A stretch of DNA of 35,502 nucleotides from Chitinophagales bacterium. Lineage in GTDB: Bacteria; Bacteroidota; Bacteroidia; Chitinophagales; Chitinophagaceae. The DNA lies in the NCBI GenBank assembly GCA_026931325.1, contig JAIXLO010000034.1, positions 1 to 35,502 on the forward strand, given 5' to 3'. A model generated the notes under the pieces. That model was not told the DNA's origin. It saw only the letters and a list, made by a program, of their open reading frames with translations, and did no database searches. Positions 1-5,797 of the stretch are shown one piece after another. Made by a program: the position numbers and the translations under genes. Position 1 is the first letter of the stretch; every line of letters starts with the position of its first letter.

Positions 1-45
1 ATAAGTGGCGAATGGGGGAAAATTTTTCTGGCATAAATATATGGT
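1..45 (+). repeat. G-run/AT palindrome element, copy 1
   Basis: An ATAAGTGGCGAATGGGGG segment followed by AAAATTTTTC and TGGCATA. A closely matching segment, ATAAGTGCCGATTGGGGC then AAAATTTTGC and GGATA, lies at 35357-35391. Both precede a gene start by 25-60 bases. G runs like this are rare in such AT-rich DNA, so a conserved regulatory or structural role is likely, but its nature is unknown. Confidence 0.45.
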
Positions 46-90
46 TTTTTTATTTGGGATTGTTTAATTTTAAATTTTTTGGGTAAAAAA

Positions 91-570
91 ATGTACGTAT
101 ATATAATAGTTTCAAGTACAGCCTATTCTGATTGCTATTTAACTGAGATATTAAAAGTTTTTTGCGATAAAAATGATTGTCAAGAATATTTTAATCTTTT
201 AAACAATTTTGAGAAGCTTAAAGAAAAATCTTATAATTTAATTAAGGATAAATATGTTAATTATAAAAAACTATTATTTCCAGAATCATTTAAAGGACCA
301 GATAAAACGAAATTATCGTATGAAGAATTCAAATTTAAATGCGATATTTTTTTAAAGCATCGGCAGGCATCAAAAAATGCTTTAGATTTTTATAAAAATC
401 AATTAATATCCGAGCAAATTGAAAATAATTCAAAATTATTATCTATGATAGATAATGGCGAACAAAGATTTAGAGCTTATTTAGATTCTGCCTTGTCATA
501 TAATAAAAAAAATCCTTGTAAGATACGATATGCGATTGTAGAAAGACGTTTAGTAACAATATTAGAGTAA
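91..570 (+). CDS. DUF7336-like small phage protein
   Basis: A 159-residue protein of unknown function. It begins MYVYIIVSSTAYSDC and resembles the proteins at 6047 and 27445. All three open with a short beta strand, and the first two share a YSDC stretch then a VF..K...Q.Y segment and an NNF. This pattern fits the small phage domain I know as DUF7336; that assignment is from memory. The ATG at 91 is chosen over an in-frame TTG at 79 because it aligns with the paralogues. The next gene follows after 10 bases, so the two are probably co-transcribed. There are no membrane segments. Confidence 0.6.
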   Translation: MYVYIIVSSTAYSDCYLTEILKVFCDKNDCQEYFNLLNNFEKLKEKSYNLIKDKYVNYKKLLFPESFKGPDKTKLSYEEFKFKCDIFLKHRQASKNALDFYKNQLISEQIENNSKLLSMIDNGEQRFRAYLDSALSYNKKNPCKIRYAIVERRLVTILE

Positions 571-580
571 GGAAAATATA

Positions 581-808
581 ATGTCACCAACAAAAGAAGA
601 AGTAAAAAAAGTAAACGATAGATTAGAGTCTCTAGCTAAAGCTGAATATTCTTATTTAGAAAGTGCTGGTTGGAAGTTTAACGATGATAGCGGAGATTGG
701 GAAGATCCTCGTAATAAGAATTCGTTTTTGGATACTCAAGAAGCTATAGAACAACAATTAATGGATGACATTGATTTTGTTGAAGAGTACGAAAATCTAC
801 TTGAATAA
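581..808 (+). CDS. small acidic hypothetical protein
   Basis: A 75-residue acidic protein with no recognised family. It has a Lys/Glu-rich N-terminal helix, then a WKFNDDSGDWEDP segment, then an acidic tail ending YENLLE. An AAGGA ribosome-binding site lies just before the ATG. It sits in a probable operon between the DUF7336-like gene and the Cys-rich gene. Predicted cytosolic; function unknown. Confidence 0.6.
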   Translation: MSPTKEEVKKVNDRLESLAKAEYSYLESAGWKFNDDSGDWEDPRNKNSFLDTQEAIEQQLMDDIDFVEEYENLLE

Positions 809-834
809 TTTTTATGAAAGAAAAAGGTAATATT

Positions 835-1740
835 ATGACTATTAAAAATAATGAAGACGCTCGTAAAACTGTTGTTCTTGCTCTACAAGCTCTAGAGAAA
901 GCTGTACTAAATCTACAAAATCTTGTAGATGATGGCACACTAACTCCTGATGTTCTTAGAAGCCTTAGTGGCGCTGCTGAAGTAAAAGATATCAAATCAA
1001 TCCATGTTAAATCAATGCTAGAAACAATGGAAATTTTGAAAGCTAAAAGCATTTCTCCGCTAGTTAGCTATCAACTCATGATTCCAAGTGGAATTTTTTA
1101 CAATCAGCAAGAAGATTCTTTTAGTCTTGAGCCAAAAGAAGATCTTGAAGACCATTCAATGTCAGTTGAGAGAGAGCAAGTAAAATCAAAGCTAATTAAT
1201 TCTATAAATAAAATTTATGACGAGATTCTATATCTACGTCAATCAGCAAAAAACAAAGTGCTTACATATGATTCTGTAAGAGATCTATGCAATGATCCTG
1301 AATTCAAAGCTCAAAAAGATATTGTTCTTTGGATACACAAAGATCATGGTTGCGAAAATGTAGACAAGAATACTCTTCTAATTTCTACTGGTCTAGTTCT
1401 TGATGAGAAGAAGGGAACTTTTGTTCAACATGATACGGACAGTGTTGATGAAGAAGTCGTAGAAGAAGAAGAAGAAGAGGAAGAAGAAAGCTGTAATTGT
1501 GATTATTGCGGCGAAGCTATATGTGATGGTGAATGCAATGAATGTGATGGTTGCGGATACAGTATGGATTGCTGTGAATGCAATTATTGCGAAAGTTGTG
1601 GAGATAGAGAAGATTACTGCGAATGTGATCCCGACGAAGAAAATGATGAAGATGACGAAGAATGCGACGAGGATTGCGATTGCGATGAAGATGACGAGGA
1701 TTGTGACGAAGATTGTGATTGCGAGGAAGACGAAGAATAA
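835..1740 (+). CDS. protein with Cys-rich, extremely acidic tail
   Basis: A 301-residue protein of two parts. The first two thirds are helical and soluble, with repeated hydrophobic heptads. From about residue 203 comes a run of Glu, then roughly 85 residues with 20 cysteines embedded in Asp/Glu, including paired CxxC-like motifs and a terminal near-duplicate of CDEDCDCDEDDE. Such a tail is suited to binding metal ions (zinc-finger or metallothionein-like), but no known domain is recognised. The start at 835 is preferred over the in-frame ATG at 814 because AAAAAGG precedes it at good spacing. GAA repeats encode the Glu run, a likely site of repeat-length change. Confidence 0.65.
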   Translation: MTIKNNEDARKTVVLALQALEKAVLNLQNLVDDGTLTPDVLRSLSGAAEVKDIKSIHVKSMLETMEILKAKSISPLVSYQLMIPSGIFYNQQEDSFSLEPKEDLEDHSMSVEREQVKSKLINSINKIYDEILYLRQSAKNKVLTYDSVRDLCNDPEFKAQKDIVLWIHKDHGCENVDKNTLLISTGLVLDEKKGTFVQHDTDSVDEEVVEEEEEEEEESCNCDYCGEAICDGECNECDGCGYSMDCCECNYCESCGDREDYCECDPDEENDEDDEECDEDCDCDEDDEDCDEDCDCEEDEE

Positions 1741-1784
1741 TTAGTATTTTAATTTATTCTTATAGATATTATTCTATAGGATAG

Positions 1785-1869
1785 GGCTTTATGGCGAAAT
1801 TAGCAGTACGCGCTAGACTTAAAATCTGGTGCCAGAAATGGCGTATAGGTGCAAGTCCTATTAAAGCTA
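1785..1869 (+). tRNA. tRNA-Leu(UAA), copy 1
   Basis: Acceptor GGCTTTA pairs with TAAAGCT. The anticodon stem CTAGA/TCTGG encloses loop CTTAAAA, giving anticodon TAA. There is a class II variable arm, and the T-arm loop TGCAAGT is closed by a 5-bp stem. CCA is not encoded. It decodes UUA, the dominant Leu codon in this DNA. Confidence 0.9.
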
Positions 1870-1906
1870 CTAAATGTTTTTACAAAAATTTATAGGTATC
1901 TTGTAA

Positions 1907-2197
1907 ATGAAATCATTTAAATTGGCTGGAGTAAAATTTATAAAACCAAAAATAAAAAATTGGTTTCCACAAGATAAAATTTATTGTTTGTTTATGAAAC
2001 ATTATAATAATGAATATTGTTTTGGGCAAATAAAATATTGTTGCTATTTAACAAAAGCTAAACCAAAATGTTTGTTATTTAAAATTAGCATCAGCGATTA
2101 TATTTTTACTTATACAAGATCAGAATATATAAAGTATATTTCCACAGATGATGTGTTATTAATTAATAAGTTAAATAATATTAAAGAGCTTGGATAA
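1907..2197 (+). CDS. MKSFKL-family small protein 1
   Basis: A 96-residue member of a tandem paralogue family with members at 1907, 2210, 2551, 2886, 3201, 3488, 17634, 18117, 18419 and possibly 19215. The family signature is an N-terminal MKSFKLAGVKF strand, a short variable segment before an aromatic-rich strand (here KIYCLF), and a C-terminal helix ending in L..L..LE or LG (here NNIKELG). No catalytic residues or membrane segments are visible. Function is unknown. Clustering and strong divergence suggest a fast-evolving accessory or host-interaction set. Confidence 0.6.
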   Translation: MKSFKLAGVKFIKPKIKNWFPQDKIYCLFMKHYNNEYCFGQIKYCCYLTKAKPKCLLFKISISDYIFTYTRSEYIKYISTDDVLLINKLNNIKELG

Positions 2198-2209
2198 TTA
2201 TAAGATAAT

Positions 2210-2554
2210 ATGAAAAATTTTACTTACAATGGATTTAAATTTACTTTTGAAAAAAGATCTGTAGATAAAGTATTAAGAACAAATATTAATTTTACTTCGT
2301 GGAAATATATAACAAAAGATAAAATTTATTGTGTATATCCTAACTGTAGAAAAAATATGGCATATGATATCTTTATAATAAAGGCTATTTCATTTACTAA
2401 ATTTGAAGATCAAAATAAAATGGAAACTGATTTTTTATTATATTTTAAAGGAAATCATGTGTTTTATGGCTTTGTGTCCCCAGAATATATTCCATATATT
2501 TCTGGCAATTTGTCTAAAGCAGAAGAAAAATTAAAATTACTATTAATACAATAA
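2210..2554 (+). CDS. MKSFKL-family small protein 2
   Basis: A 114-residue divergent paralogue starting MKNFTYNGFKFTFEK. It keeps the family's KIYCVY strand after about 40 residues and an amphipathic C-terminal helix (AEEKLKLLL). It starts 12 bases after the previous stop. Its stop codon TAA overlaps a possible AUA start of the next copy (ATAA at 2551). Function unknown. Confidence 0.6.
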   Translation: MKNFTYNGFKFTFEKRSVDKVLRTNINFTSWKYITKDKIYCVYPNCRKNMAYDIFIIKAISFTKFEDQNKMETDFLLYFKGNHVFYGFVSPEYIPYISGNLSKAEEKLKLLLIQ

Positions 2555-2886
2555 ATTCATTTAGATTAAATAATTACTTGTTCTTAAAATCTAAAGAACA
2601 TAAATTTATGTATGGAATAGATACGGTAAAGCATTCTTTTGTTCCTACAGAAAGTATATATTTATTTTATTATTATGGCAGCAAGAAACAATATCTAGCA
2701 TTATCAAAATTAAATTTTATTAATTTTTATAAAAATAATAAAGTAAGATCTGTAATAATGACGAAAACTATTAAATGTACTGGTTACCCACGATCATCAT
2801 TTGATAGAGAAGATAAGTTATTATTAATGACTAATGATTTAAATTTCGGATTGTTAAAATATAAACAAATAACAGAGTTGTCTTAA
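2551..2886 (+). CDS. MKSFKL-family small protein 3, AUA start?
   Basis: Read from ATA at 2551 the frame gives I-NSFRLNNYLFLKSKEHK, which matches the family N-terminus residue for residue (compare MNSFKLNGVVFTK at 17634). The frame is open for 111 codons, the full family length. The first conventional option, TTG at 2578, would remove the conserved N-terminal strand. The upstream TAA overlaps this ATA exactly as TGA overlaps ATG at the 3488 junction. Either AUA is used through translational coupling, or the gene has recently lost its start (TGA to TAA) and has not yet decayed. Confidence 0.5.
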   Translation: MNSFRLNNYLFLKSKEHKFMYGIDTVKHSFVPTESIYLFYYYGSKKQYLALSKLNFINFYKNNKVRSVIMTKTIKCTGYPRSSFDREDKLLLMTNDLNFGLLKYKQITELS

Positions 2887-3149
2887 TGAAGTCGTTTAAA
2901 TTAGCCGGAGTAAAATTCATCAAAGATGATGAAGGTTTCTTCATTCCACAAGAAAACATATACTATGCTTTTAACTATTATGATACAATTCGCTTAGAAA
3001 AAATAGATTATTGTGTATATAATATTAACCAATTGCATTTTTATAGTGATAAAAAAATGGAATATATTGAATCAAAAGCAATAATTATTTTTTCTAAATA
3101 TCAATATTATATTGAAGACAAACTAAAAAAAATTGAAGATTTAGAATAA
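2886..3149 (+). CDS. MKSFKL-family small protein 4
   Basis: An 87-residue paralogue whose N-terminus (MKSFKLAGVKFIK) is identical for 13 residues to the copy at 1907, with divergent DNA codons, so the two come from one duplication. The C-terminus ends in the family helix DKLKKIEDLE. It starts on a TAATG overlap with the previous stop. Function unknown. Confidence 0.6.
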   Translation: MKSFKLAGVKFIKDDEGFFIPQENIYYAFNYYDTIRLEKIDYCVYNINQLHFYSDKKMEYIESKAIIIFSKYQYYIEDKLKKIEDLE

Positions 3150-3208
3150 AGTCTTTTAAATTAAATAATTATAAATTTCATTTTAAAGCAAAACATTGTT
3201 ATGAATAA
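3146..3208 (+). pseudogene. truncated MKSFKL-family remnant with ATA start
   Basis: From ATA at 3146 the frame reads I-KSFKLNNYKFHFKAKHCYE and then stops. This is a clear family N-terminus, cut off after 20 codons. The ATA overlaps the preceding TAA (ATAA), as at 2551. The next gene starts inside it at 3201. It is most likely the 5' remnant of a decayed copy, though a coupled 20-residue peptide cannot be excluded. Confidence 0.5.
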
Positions 3209-3491
3209 GATTATTTTAGATAAAGCTGAATTTTTAAATGTTGGTATAAATGAGTATAAGTCAATTGAGTTTAAATTGCATGGAAATCATGATTTATTTT
3301 GCTTAGCTTATATTTTAAATAATTTACATATAACTTCTATATATAAAATTACTTTTAGGAATAAGCTATTTTTTCATCTAATAAAAAGAATTGGAGGAGT
3401 TGATGCCTTTACTAGAACTAATATGATTTTTTACTCCAGTAATGAAAAATTAGTAAGAGATAAATTTGATTTATTGAAAGATCTAGAATGA
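3201..3491 (+). CDS. divergent MKSFKL-family-like protein
   Basis: A 96-residue protein starting MNKIILDKAEFLNVG. Its C-terminal half keeps the family layout: an IFYSS strand, then a helix ending FDLLKDLE, close to that of the 3488 copy. The N-terminus is divergent and overlaps the remnant at 3146, suggesting it was rebuilt from a new start after the original copy broke. Function unknown. Confidence 0.55.
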   Translation: MNKIILDKAEFLNVGINEYKSIEFKLHGNHDLFCLAYILNNLHITSIYKITFRNKLFFHLIKRIGGVDAFTRTNMIFYSSNEKLVRDKFDLLKDLE

Positions 3492-3790
3492 AGTCTTTTA
3501 GATTATTTGATACAAAATTCACTAAATTTCTAGTATACAGAGATCCTCAAAATGATTTAGATTTATATACTGCATATAGACCAGAAAGTAAATTATATGG
3601 TTTATTTAACCAGGATTGCTATTTTATTGATGAGTTATTTGAAATTATCTTTTATTCTTCTAACAATAAAATTATAAACTATATAGCTACGGAAAATAAT
3701 TATATTGTTAATAAAAAAGAAATTATCTTAATTTCAAAAAATCTTAATGATATAAAAATTAAGTTGGAAAATTTAAAATTTTTAGAATAA
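3488..3790 (+). CDS. MKSFKL-family small protein 5
   Basis: A 100-residue paralogue starting MKSFRLFDTKFTKF and ending in the family helix LENLKFLE. It is joined to the previous gene by an ATGA overlap, the intact counterpart of the ATAA junctions at 2551 and 3146. It is the last gene before a pair of sigma-54-like promoters. Function unknown. Confidence 0.6.
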   Translation: MKSFRLFDTKFTKFLVYRDPQNDLDLYTAYRPESKLYGLFNQDCYFIDELFEIIFYSSNNKIINYIATENNYIVNKKEIILISKNLNDIKIKLENLKFLE

Positions 3791-3797
3791 ATTTTTG

Positions 3798-3814
3798 TTG
3801 GCATATTTTTTGCA
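3798..3814 (+). promoter_or_regulatory. sigma-54-like promoter P1
   Basis: TTGGCATATTTTTTGCA matches the RpoN -24/-12 consensus: GG at 3800-3801 and GC at 3812-3813 with exactly 10 bases between. It lies just before P2 and upstream of the IF-1-like gene cluster. Confidence 0.5.
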
Positions 3815-3840
3815 GAACCGTGTTTGGCACGGTTCTTGCA
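3815..3840 (+). promoter_or_regulatory. sigma-54-like promoter P2 with hairpin
   Basis: TTGGCACGGTTCTTGCA (3824-3840) is a perfect match to YTGGCACG-N4-TTGCW, with GG 3826-3827 and GC 3838-3839. An 8-bp inverted repeat, GAACCGTG (3815-3822) and CACGGTTC (3828-3835), overlaps the -24 box and could be an operator or an RNA hairpin. The predicted start near 3851 falls at the conserved leader element. Confidence 0.55.
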
Positions 3841-3846
3841 AGCAAC

Positions 3847-3900
3847 GATGTTGGATCGCATCTTAGTAGGGCGCCAGCGCTATCGAAGGGAACGGCAACG
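3847..3900 (+). promoter_or_regulatory. GGATCGCATC leader element, copy 1
   Basis: GATGTTGGATCGCATCTTAG followed by a GC-rich hairpin (GGCG CCAG CGCT). It is one of four copies (others at 4778, 16240 and 31742). It starts about at the predicted P2 transcription start and ends at the next ATG, so it would be the 5' leader of the mRNA. An ATG in the element opens a small frame starting MLDRI. Confidence 0.5.
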
Positions 3901-4044
3901 ATGATTAACGTAGCGAAAGTCAATGATGAGGTTGTGGTTAATGCTGATAATCAAATTGATTACGAAATTTACGTTGGTAAACGTAATCCTGAAGATTATC
4001 TAAATGATGAGCAAGAAGAGACATATGAATTTGACTGTGATTGA
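3901..4044 (+). CDS. small acidic hypothetical protein
   Basis: A 47-residue acidic protein, MINVAKVNDEVVVNADNQ then a Tyr/Glu/Asp-rich tail. The ATG at 3901 is used because GAAGGGAA lies before it; a longer upstream extension would run through the leader element and promoter. It is the first gene after P1/P2, and its 3' end overlaps the next gene by 20 bases. Function unknown. Confidence 0.5.
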   Translation: MINVAKVNDEVVVNADNQIDYEIYVGKRNPEDYLNDEQEETYEFDCD

Positions 4045-4210
4045 TAAATTAAAAGAAATGCTAAAACTAATAGTACTTCTTGTACTAACTTTTATATTTT
4101 CTCTAGTTCTATCCGAAACATTTCAAACATCGTTTTTGATTTGTTGGGTAGTTACTATGGGGCTTAGTTGGTGGGCTGTTTCGTTACAAATAGAAGAATT
4201 GTTTAAATAA
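4025..4210 (+). CDS. small membrane protein, two TM helices
   Basis: A 61-residue protein, MNLTVIDKLKEMLK, followed by hydrophobic segments LIVLLVLTFIFSLVL and a second one around LICWVVTMGLSWWAV. It is probably an inner-membrane protein with both ends in the cytosol. The ATG at 4025 is preferred to the in-frame ATG at 4004 because GAAGAG precedes it. It lies in the P1/P2 operon, upstream of the IF-1-like gene. Function unknown. Confidence 0.5.
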   Translation: MNLTVIDKLKEMLKLIVLLVLTFIFSLVLSETFQTSFLICWVVTMGLSWWAVSLQIEELFK

Positions 4211-4237
4211 AGTTTAAGAAAGAAAGATAAAATAAAT

Positions 4238-4477
4238 ATGATGAACAAGAAGAACGTTGTTGTTGAGTCTCATTGTCGCGGCGATTTTGTTTGCTATGAT
4301 CTTAATGATAAAGATCAGGTTAATAAGATTGTTTGTAAGCCAAAGGGGAAGCTTCGCGCTCGTGATGAAAAGCAGCAAGTTACAATTCTGCCAGGTGATA
4401 TTGTCGAAATTGAATTCGATGAGTCTGATCCAAAGCGCGGTCGTATTATTCGACGCTTGAATGGCTCTAAGCGATAA
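4238..4477 (+). CDS. infA: translation initiation factor IF-1-like
   Basis: A 79-residue S1/OB-fold protein. The C-terminal half (GKLRARDEKQQVTILPGDIV, then EIEFDESDPKRGRIIRR) lines up with bacterial IF-1 (GKMR..YIRILPGD.V.VEL.PYD..RGRI..R). The length is close to the usual 72 residues. IF-1 binds the 30S A site with IF-2 and IF-3 and affects start-codon and initiator-tRNA selection. Its neighbours are tRNA genes, promoters and, further on, an RRF gene, which fits a phage translation module. The N-terminal strands are poorly conserved, so another small S1-domain protein is the main alternative. Confidence 0.72.
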   Translation: MMNKKNVVVESHCRGDFVCYDLNDKDQVNKIVCKPKGKLRARDEKQQVTILPGDIVEIEFDESDPKRGRIIRRLNGSKR

Positions 4478-4493
4478 TTTAAAATAAATAATG

Positions 4494-4514
4494 GACCGAA
4501 ATGTCCTTAAACTA
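4494..4514 (+). repeat. pre-tRNA-Ile element, copy 1
   Basis: GACCGAAATGTC followed by C and TTAAACTA. The same element (20 of 21 bases) is at 5699-5719. Each lies 3-5 bases before a tRNA-Ile(UAU). GAC/GTC could pair around CGAAAT. It may be a processing or promoter signal shared by these tRNAs. Confidence 0.45.
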
Positions 4515-4519
4515 CACAA

Positions 4520-4596
4520 CCACTTGGGGCGGTAGAGTGATCGCAGCAATCTTATAAGTTGCTTAAAAGCTGGTGCAATGCCAGCCAGGTGGACCA
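4520..4596 (+). tRNA. tRNA-Ile(UAU), copy 1, CCA encoded
   Basis: Acceptor CCACTTG pairs with CAGGTGG; the discriminator is A, and CCA is encoded at 4594-4596. Anticodon stem GCAAT/GTTGC encloses loop CTTATAA (anticodon TAT). The T-arm is GCTGG TGCAATG CCAGC. It decodes AUA, which is common in this genome and read in most bacteria by a lysidine-modified CAU tRNA. Confidence 0.88.
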
Positions 4597-4607
4597 AAAA
4601 ATATTAT

Positions 4608-4679
4608 TGGGTGGTACCATAATGGCAATGGAACATACTGTTAATATGTGATATGTAGGTTCGACTCCTACCCACCCAG
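4608..4679 (+). tRNA. tRNA-Asn(GUU), copy 1
   Basis: Acceptor TGGGTGG/CCACCCA, anticodon stem ACATA/TATGT with loop CTGTTAA (anticodon GTT), T-arm GTAGG TTCGACT CCTAC, discriminator G. CCA is not encoded. It is nearly the same in acceptor and T-stem as the copy at 7447. Confidence 0.92.
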
Positions 4680-4718
4680 CAAAAAAAATATTAATAAGAA
4701 CAAATATATTAAAAAGAA

Positions 4719-4736
4719 TTTGGCACGGTTCTTGCA
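4719..4736 (+). promoter_or_regulatory. sigma-54-like promoter P3
   Basis: TTTGGCACGGTTCTTGCA has GG at 4722-4723 and GC at 4734-4735 with 10 bases between. The 17-base core is identical to P2. It has no upstream hairpin arm. Confidence 0.55.
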
Positions 4737-4746
4737 GCCTTGCGCA

Positions 4747-4772
4747 TGACCATGCCTGGCATGGTTCTTGCA
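4747..4772 (+). promoter_or_regulatory. sigma-54-like promoter P4 with hairpin
   Basis: CTGGCATGGTTCTTGCA (4756-4772) has GG 4758-4759 and GC 4770-4771. ACCATGC ctg GCATGGT forms a hairpin over the -24 box. Compared with P2 both arms have changed together (CGTG/CACG to CATG/CATG), so the palindrome itself is maintained. Confidence 0.55.
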
Positions 4773-4777
4773 AACAA

Positions 4778-4825
4778 GGATAACGGATCGCATCTAAGTA
4801 GGCGCCGAGCCAGTATGTAGGGACG
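4778..4825 (+). promoter_or_regulatory. GGATCGCATC leader element, copy 2
   Basis: GATAACGGATCGCATCTAAG then TAGGCGCC and a short hairpin (GGC GCCGA GCC). It lies immediately downstream of P4, with the predicted start near 4783, and runs up to the ATG at 4826. This copy lacks the ATG seen in the other three, so what is conserved here is the RNA or DNA sequence rather than a leader peptide. Confidence 0.5.
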
Positions 4826-4975
4826 ATGAAAACAATAACAAAAATTCTTGATATTATATATTATGTAATTTTTTCGTTTGTAATTATTCTTGGGGCAACA
4901 ACGCTAATTAGTATTATTGATACAAATCATAAGCATAGTCCAACTTTGGTACAGCTTCTTTCTAATAAAAATTAG
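4826..4975 (+). CDS. single-pass membrane micropeptide
   Basis: A 49-residue protein, MKTITKILDIIYYVIFSFVI and onward, with one long hydrophobic segment (about residues 10-31) and a polar tail ending LLSNKN. GTAGGGACG before the ATG is a good ribosome-binding site. It is the first gene after promoters P3/P4 and leader copy 2. Function unknown. Confidence 0.5.
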   Translation: MKTITKILDIIYYVIFSFVIILGATTLISIIDTNHKHSPTLVQLLSNKN

Positions 4976-4995
4976 AATTTTTCTAAATCAAAATG

Positions 4996-5017
4996 GGGGA
5001 ATAAATAATTATTCCTC
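4996..5017 (+). other. stable hairpin in the 4976-5098 gap
   Basis: GGGGAATA and TATTCCTC form an 8-bp stem with loop AATAAT, downstream of the micropeptide stop. There is no long U tract after it, so it may be a weak terminator or a mRNA-stabilising hairpin. A second small inverted repeat (AGAAT G ATTCT, near 5030) follows. The rest of the gap holds only the untranslated leader of the 5099 gene. Confidence 0.4.
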
Positions 5018-5098
5018 GATTTTGGCGGAGAATGATTCTTCGTCAATCATCCAAATGGTTTGGGTGACGATTATTATTAAATACAAAGGATAAATACC

Positions 5099-5629
5099 AT
5101 GACTACTTCTACTTCTCTCTCTTCTGACAAGGCTTTCGGTCGTAAGGATATCCGTCCCTTCTTTGTTTGGGTTGACGGTAATGTTGATGTTGAGGCTTCT
5201 CTTGATAAGTTCCGCGAGCATCTTGAGCGGGAGGTTGAGGCTTATCAGAGTGTTCGCGAGCATGTTCAGGGAGTTGTTGTTGATTTGCTGAATGCTGCTA
5301 GTGGTCCTGTTGATGCTGGTACTCTTGTTTCGGTTGCTGCCGATAAGTTGAGTGGCGGTAATATCAGCAAGACCGCCGAGTATAAAGAGGATGTTGCTGC
5401 CTTTATCAAGGCTAATGCTTCCGATCTCTATGATCCTGAGAGTCCTACGCTTCTGTGTCAGCGCAAGGGTCGCGGTGGTGGCGTTCGTCTTTGGACGAAG
5501 GTTTCTGAGGAGGATAAGAAGAAGCTTCTTCTTACTCCTGCGCTTAAGCGTAAGCGTGCCGAGGAGGCAGCTAAGGCTGCTGAAGAGGCGGCAAAGGCTA
5601 CCGCTGATTCTGACGGGGATCTTTTATAA
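5099..5629 (+). CDS. winged-helix-like basic-tailed protein
   Basis: A 176-residue protein. Residues about 55-135 resemble a winged helix: helix VVVDLLNAASGPVDAGTLVS, then a second helix, then a hairpin QRKGRGGGVRLWTK. The tail is Lys/Arg/Ala/Glu-rich (ALKRKRAEEAAKAAEEAAKA) and probably helical. The gene is clearly richer in GC than its neighbours and uses a narrow set of codons (GCT, GTT, GAG), as expected for high expression or foreign origin. AAGGATAAATACC precedes the ATG. A DNA-binding or nucleoid role is inferred from fold and charge only. It resembles the 15766 protein in design, not in sequence. Confidence 0.6.
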   Translation: MTTSTSLSSDKAFGRKDIRPFFVWVDGNVDVEASLDKFREHLEREVEAYQSVREHVQGVVVDLLNAASGPVDAGTLVSVAADKLSGGNISKTAEYKEDVAAFIKANASDLYDPESPTLLCQRKGRGGGVRLWTKVSEEDKKKLLLTPALKRKRAEEAAKAAEEAAKATADSDGDLL

Positions 5630-5638
5630 TAATGGTGT

Positions 5639-5665
5639 AAGTATAATGAATAAAAAGTTATACTT
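5639..5665 (+). terminator. AT-rich hairpin after the 5099 gene
   Basis: AAGTATAA and TTATACTT form a perfect 8-bp stem with an 11-base loop, just after the stop codon. It is followed by ATATT rather than a strong U tract, so termination is possible but weak. Confidence 0.4.
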
Positions 5666-5698
5666 ATATTCATGTTATAGAGTAAGTACGTTAACTTA

Positions 5699-5719
5699 GA
5701 CCGAAATGTCTTTAAACTA
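5699..5719 (+). repeat. pre-tRNA-Ile element, copy 2
   Basis: GACCGAAATGTC followed by T and TTAAACTA, 20 of 21 bases the same as 4494-4514. It sits 3 bases before the second tRNA-Ile(UAU). Confidence 0.45.
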
Positions 5720-5722
5720 TTT

Positions 5723-5792
5723 GGGATTGCGTTTCGGTAAAACAAGCTACTCTTATAAGGTAGTAACGAGAGTTCGACTCTCTCCGATCCCA
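5723..5792 (+). tRNA. tRNA-Ile(UAU), copy 2
   Basis: Acceptor GGGATTG/CGATCCC, anticodon stem CTACT/GGTAG with loop CTTATAA (anticodon TAT), T-arm GAGAG TTCGACT CTCTC, discriminator A. CCA is not encoded. The body differs from the other Ile copies. Confidence 0.88.
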
Positions 5793-5797
5793 CTATT

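Noticed and set aside
2545-3210. ATAA junctions as evidence of a changed genetic code.
   Set aside because: TGA, TAA and TAG all act as normal stops at gene ends here; nothing shows AUA or UGA reassigned.
3815-3840. GAACCGTG/CACGGTTC read as an intrinsic terminator.
   Set aside because: It is followed by TTGCAAGC rather than a U tract, and coincides with a perfect sigma-54 consensus present in four copies.
3847-3900. Leader copy 1 resembles glutamine riboswitch text (AGTAGG...GAAGGGAACG).
   Set aside because: Other copies lack the GAAGGAACG part and the closing stem does not pair, so the known motif is not supported.
5646-5699. 17-codon frame MNKKLYLYSCYRVSTLT after the 5099 gene.
   Set aside because: It runs through the hairpin at 5639-5665 and into the pre-tRNA element; no conserved start context.
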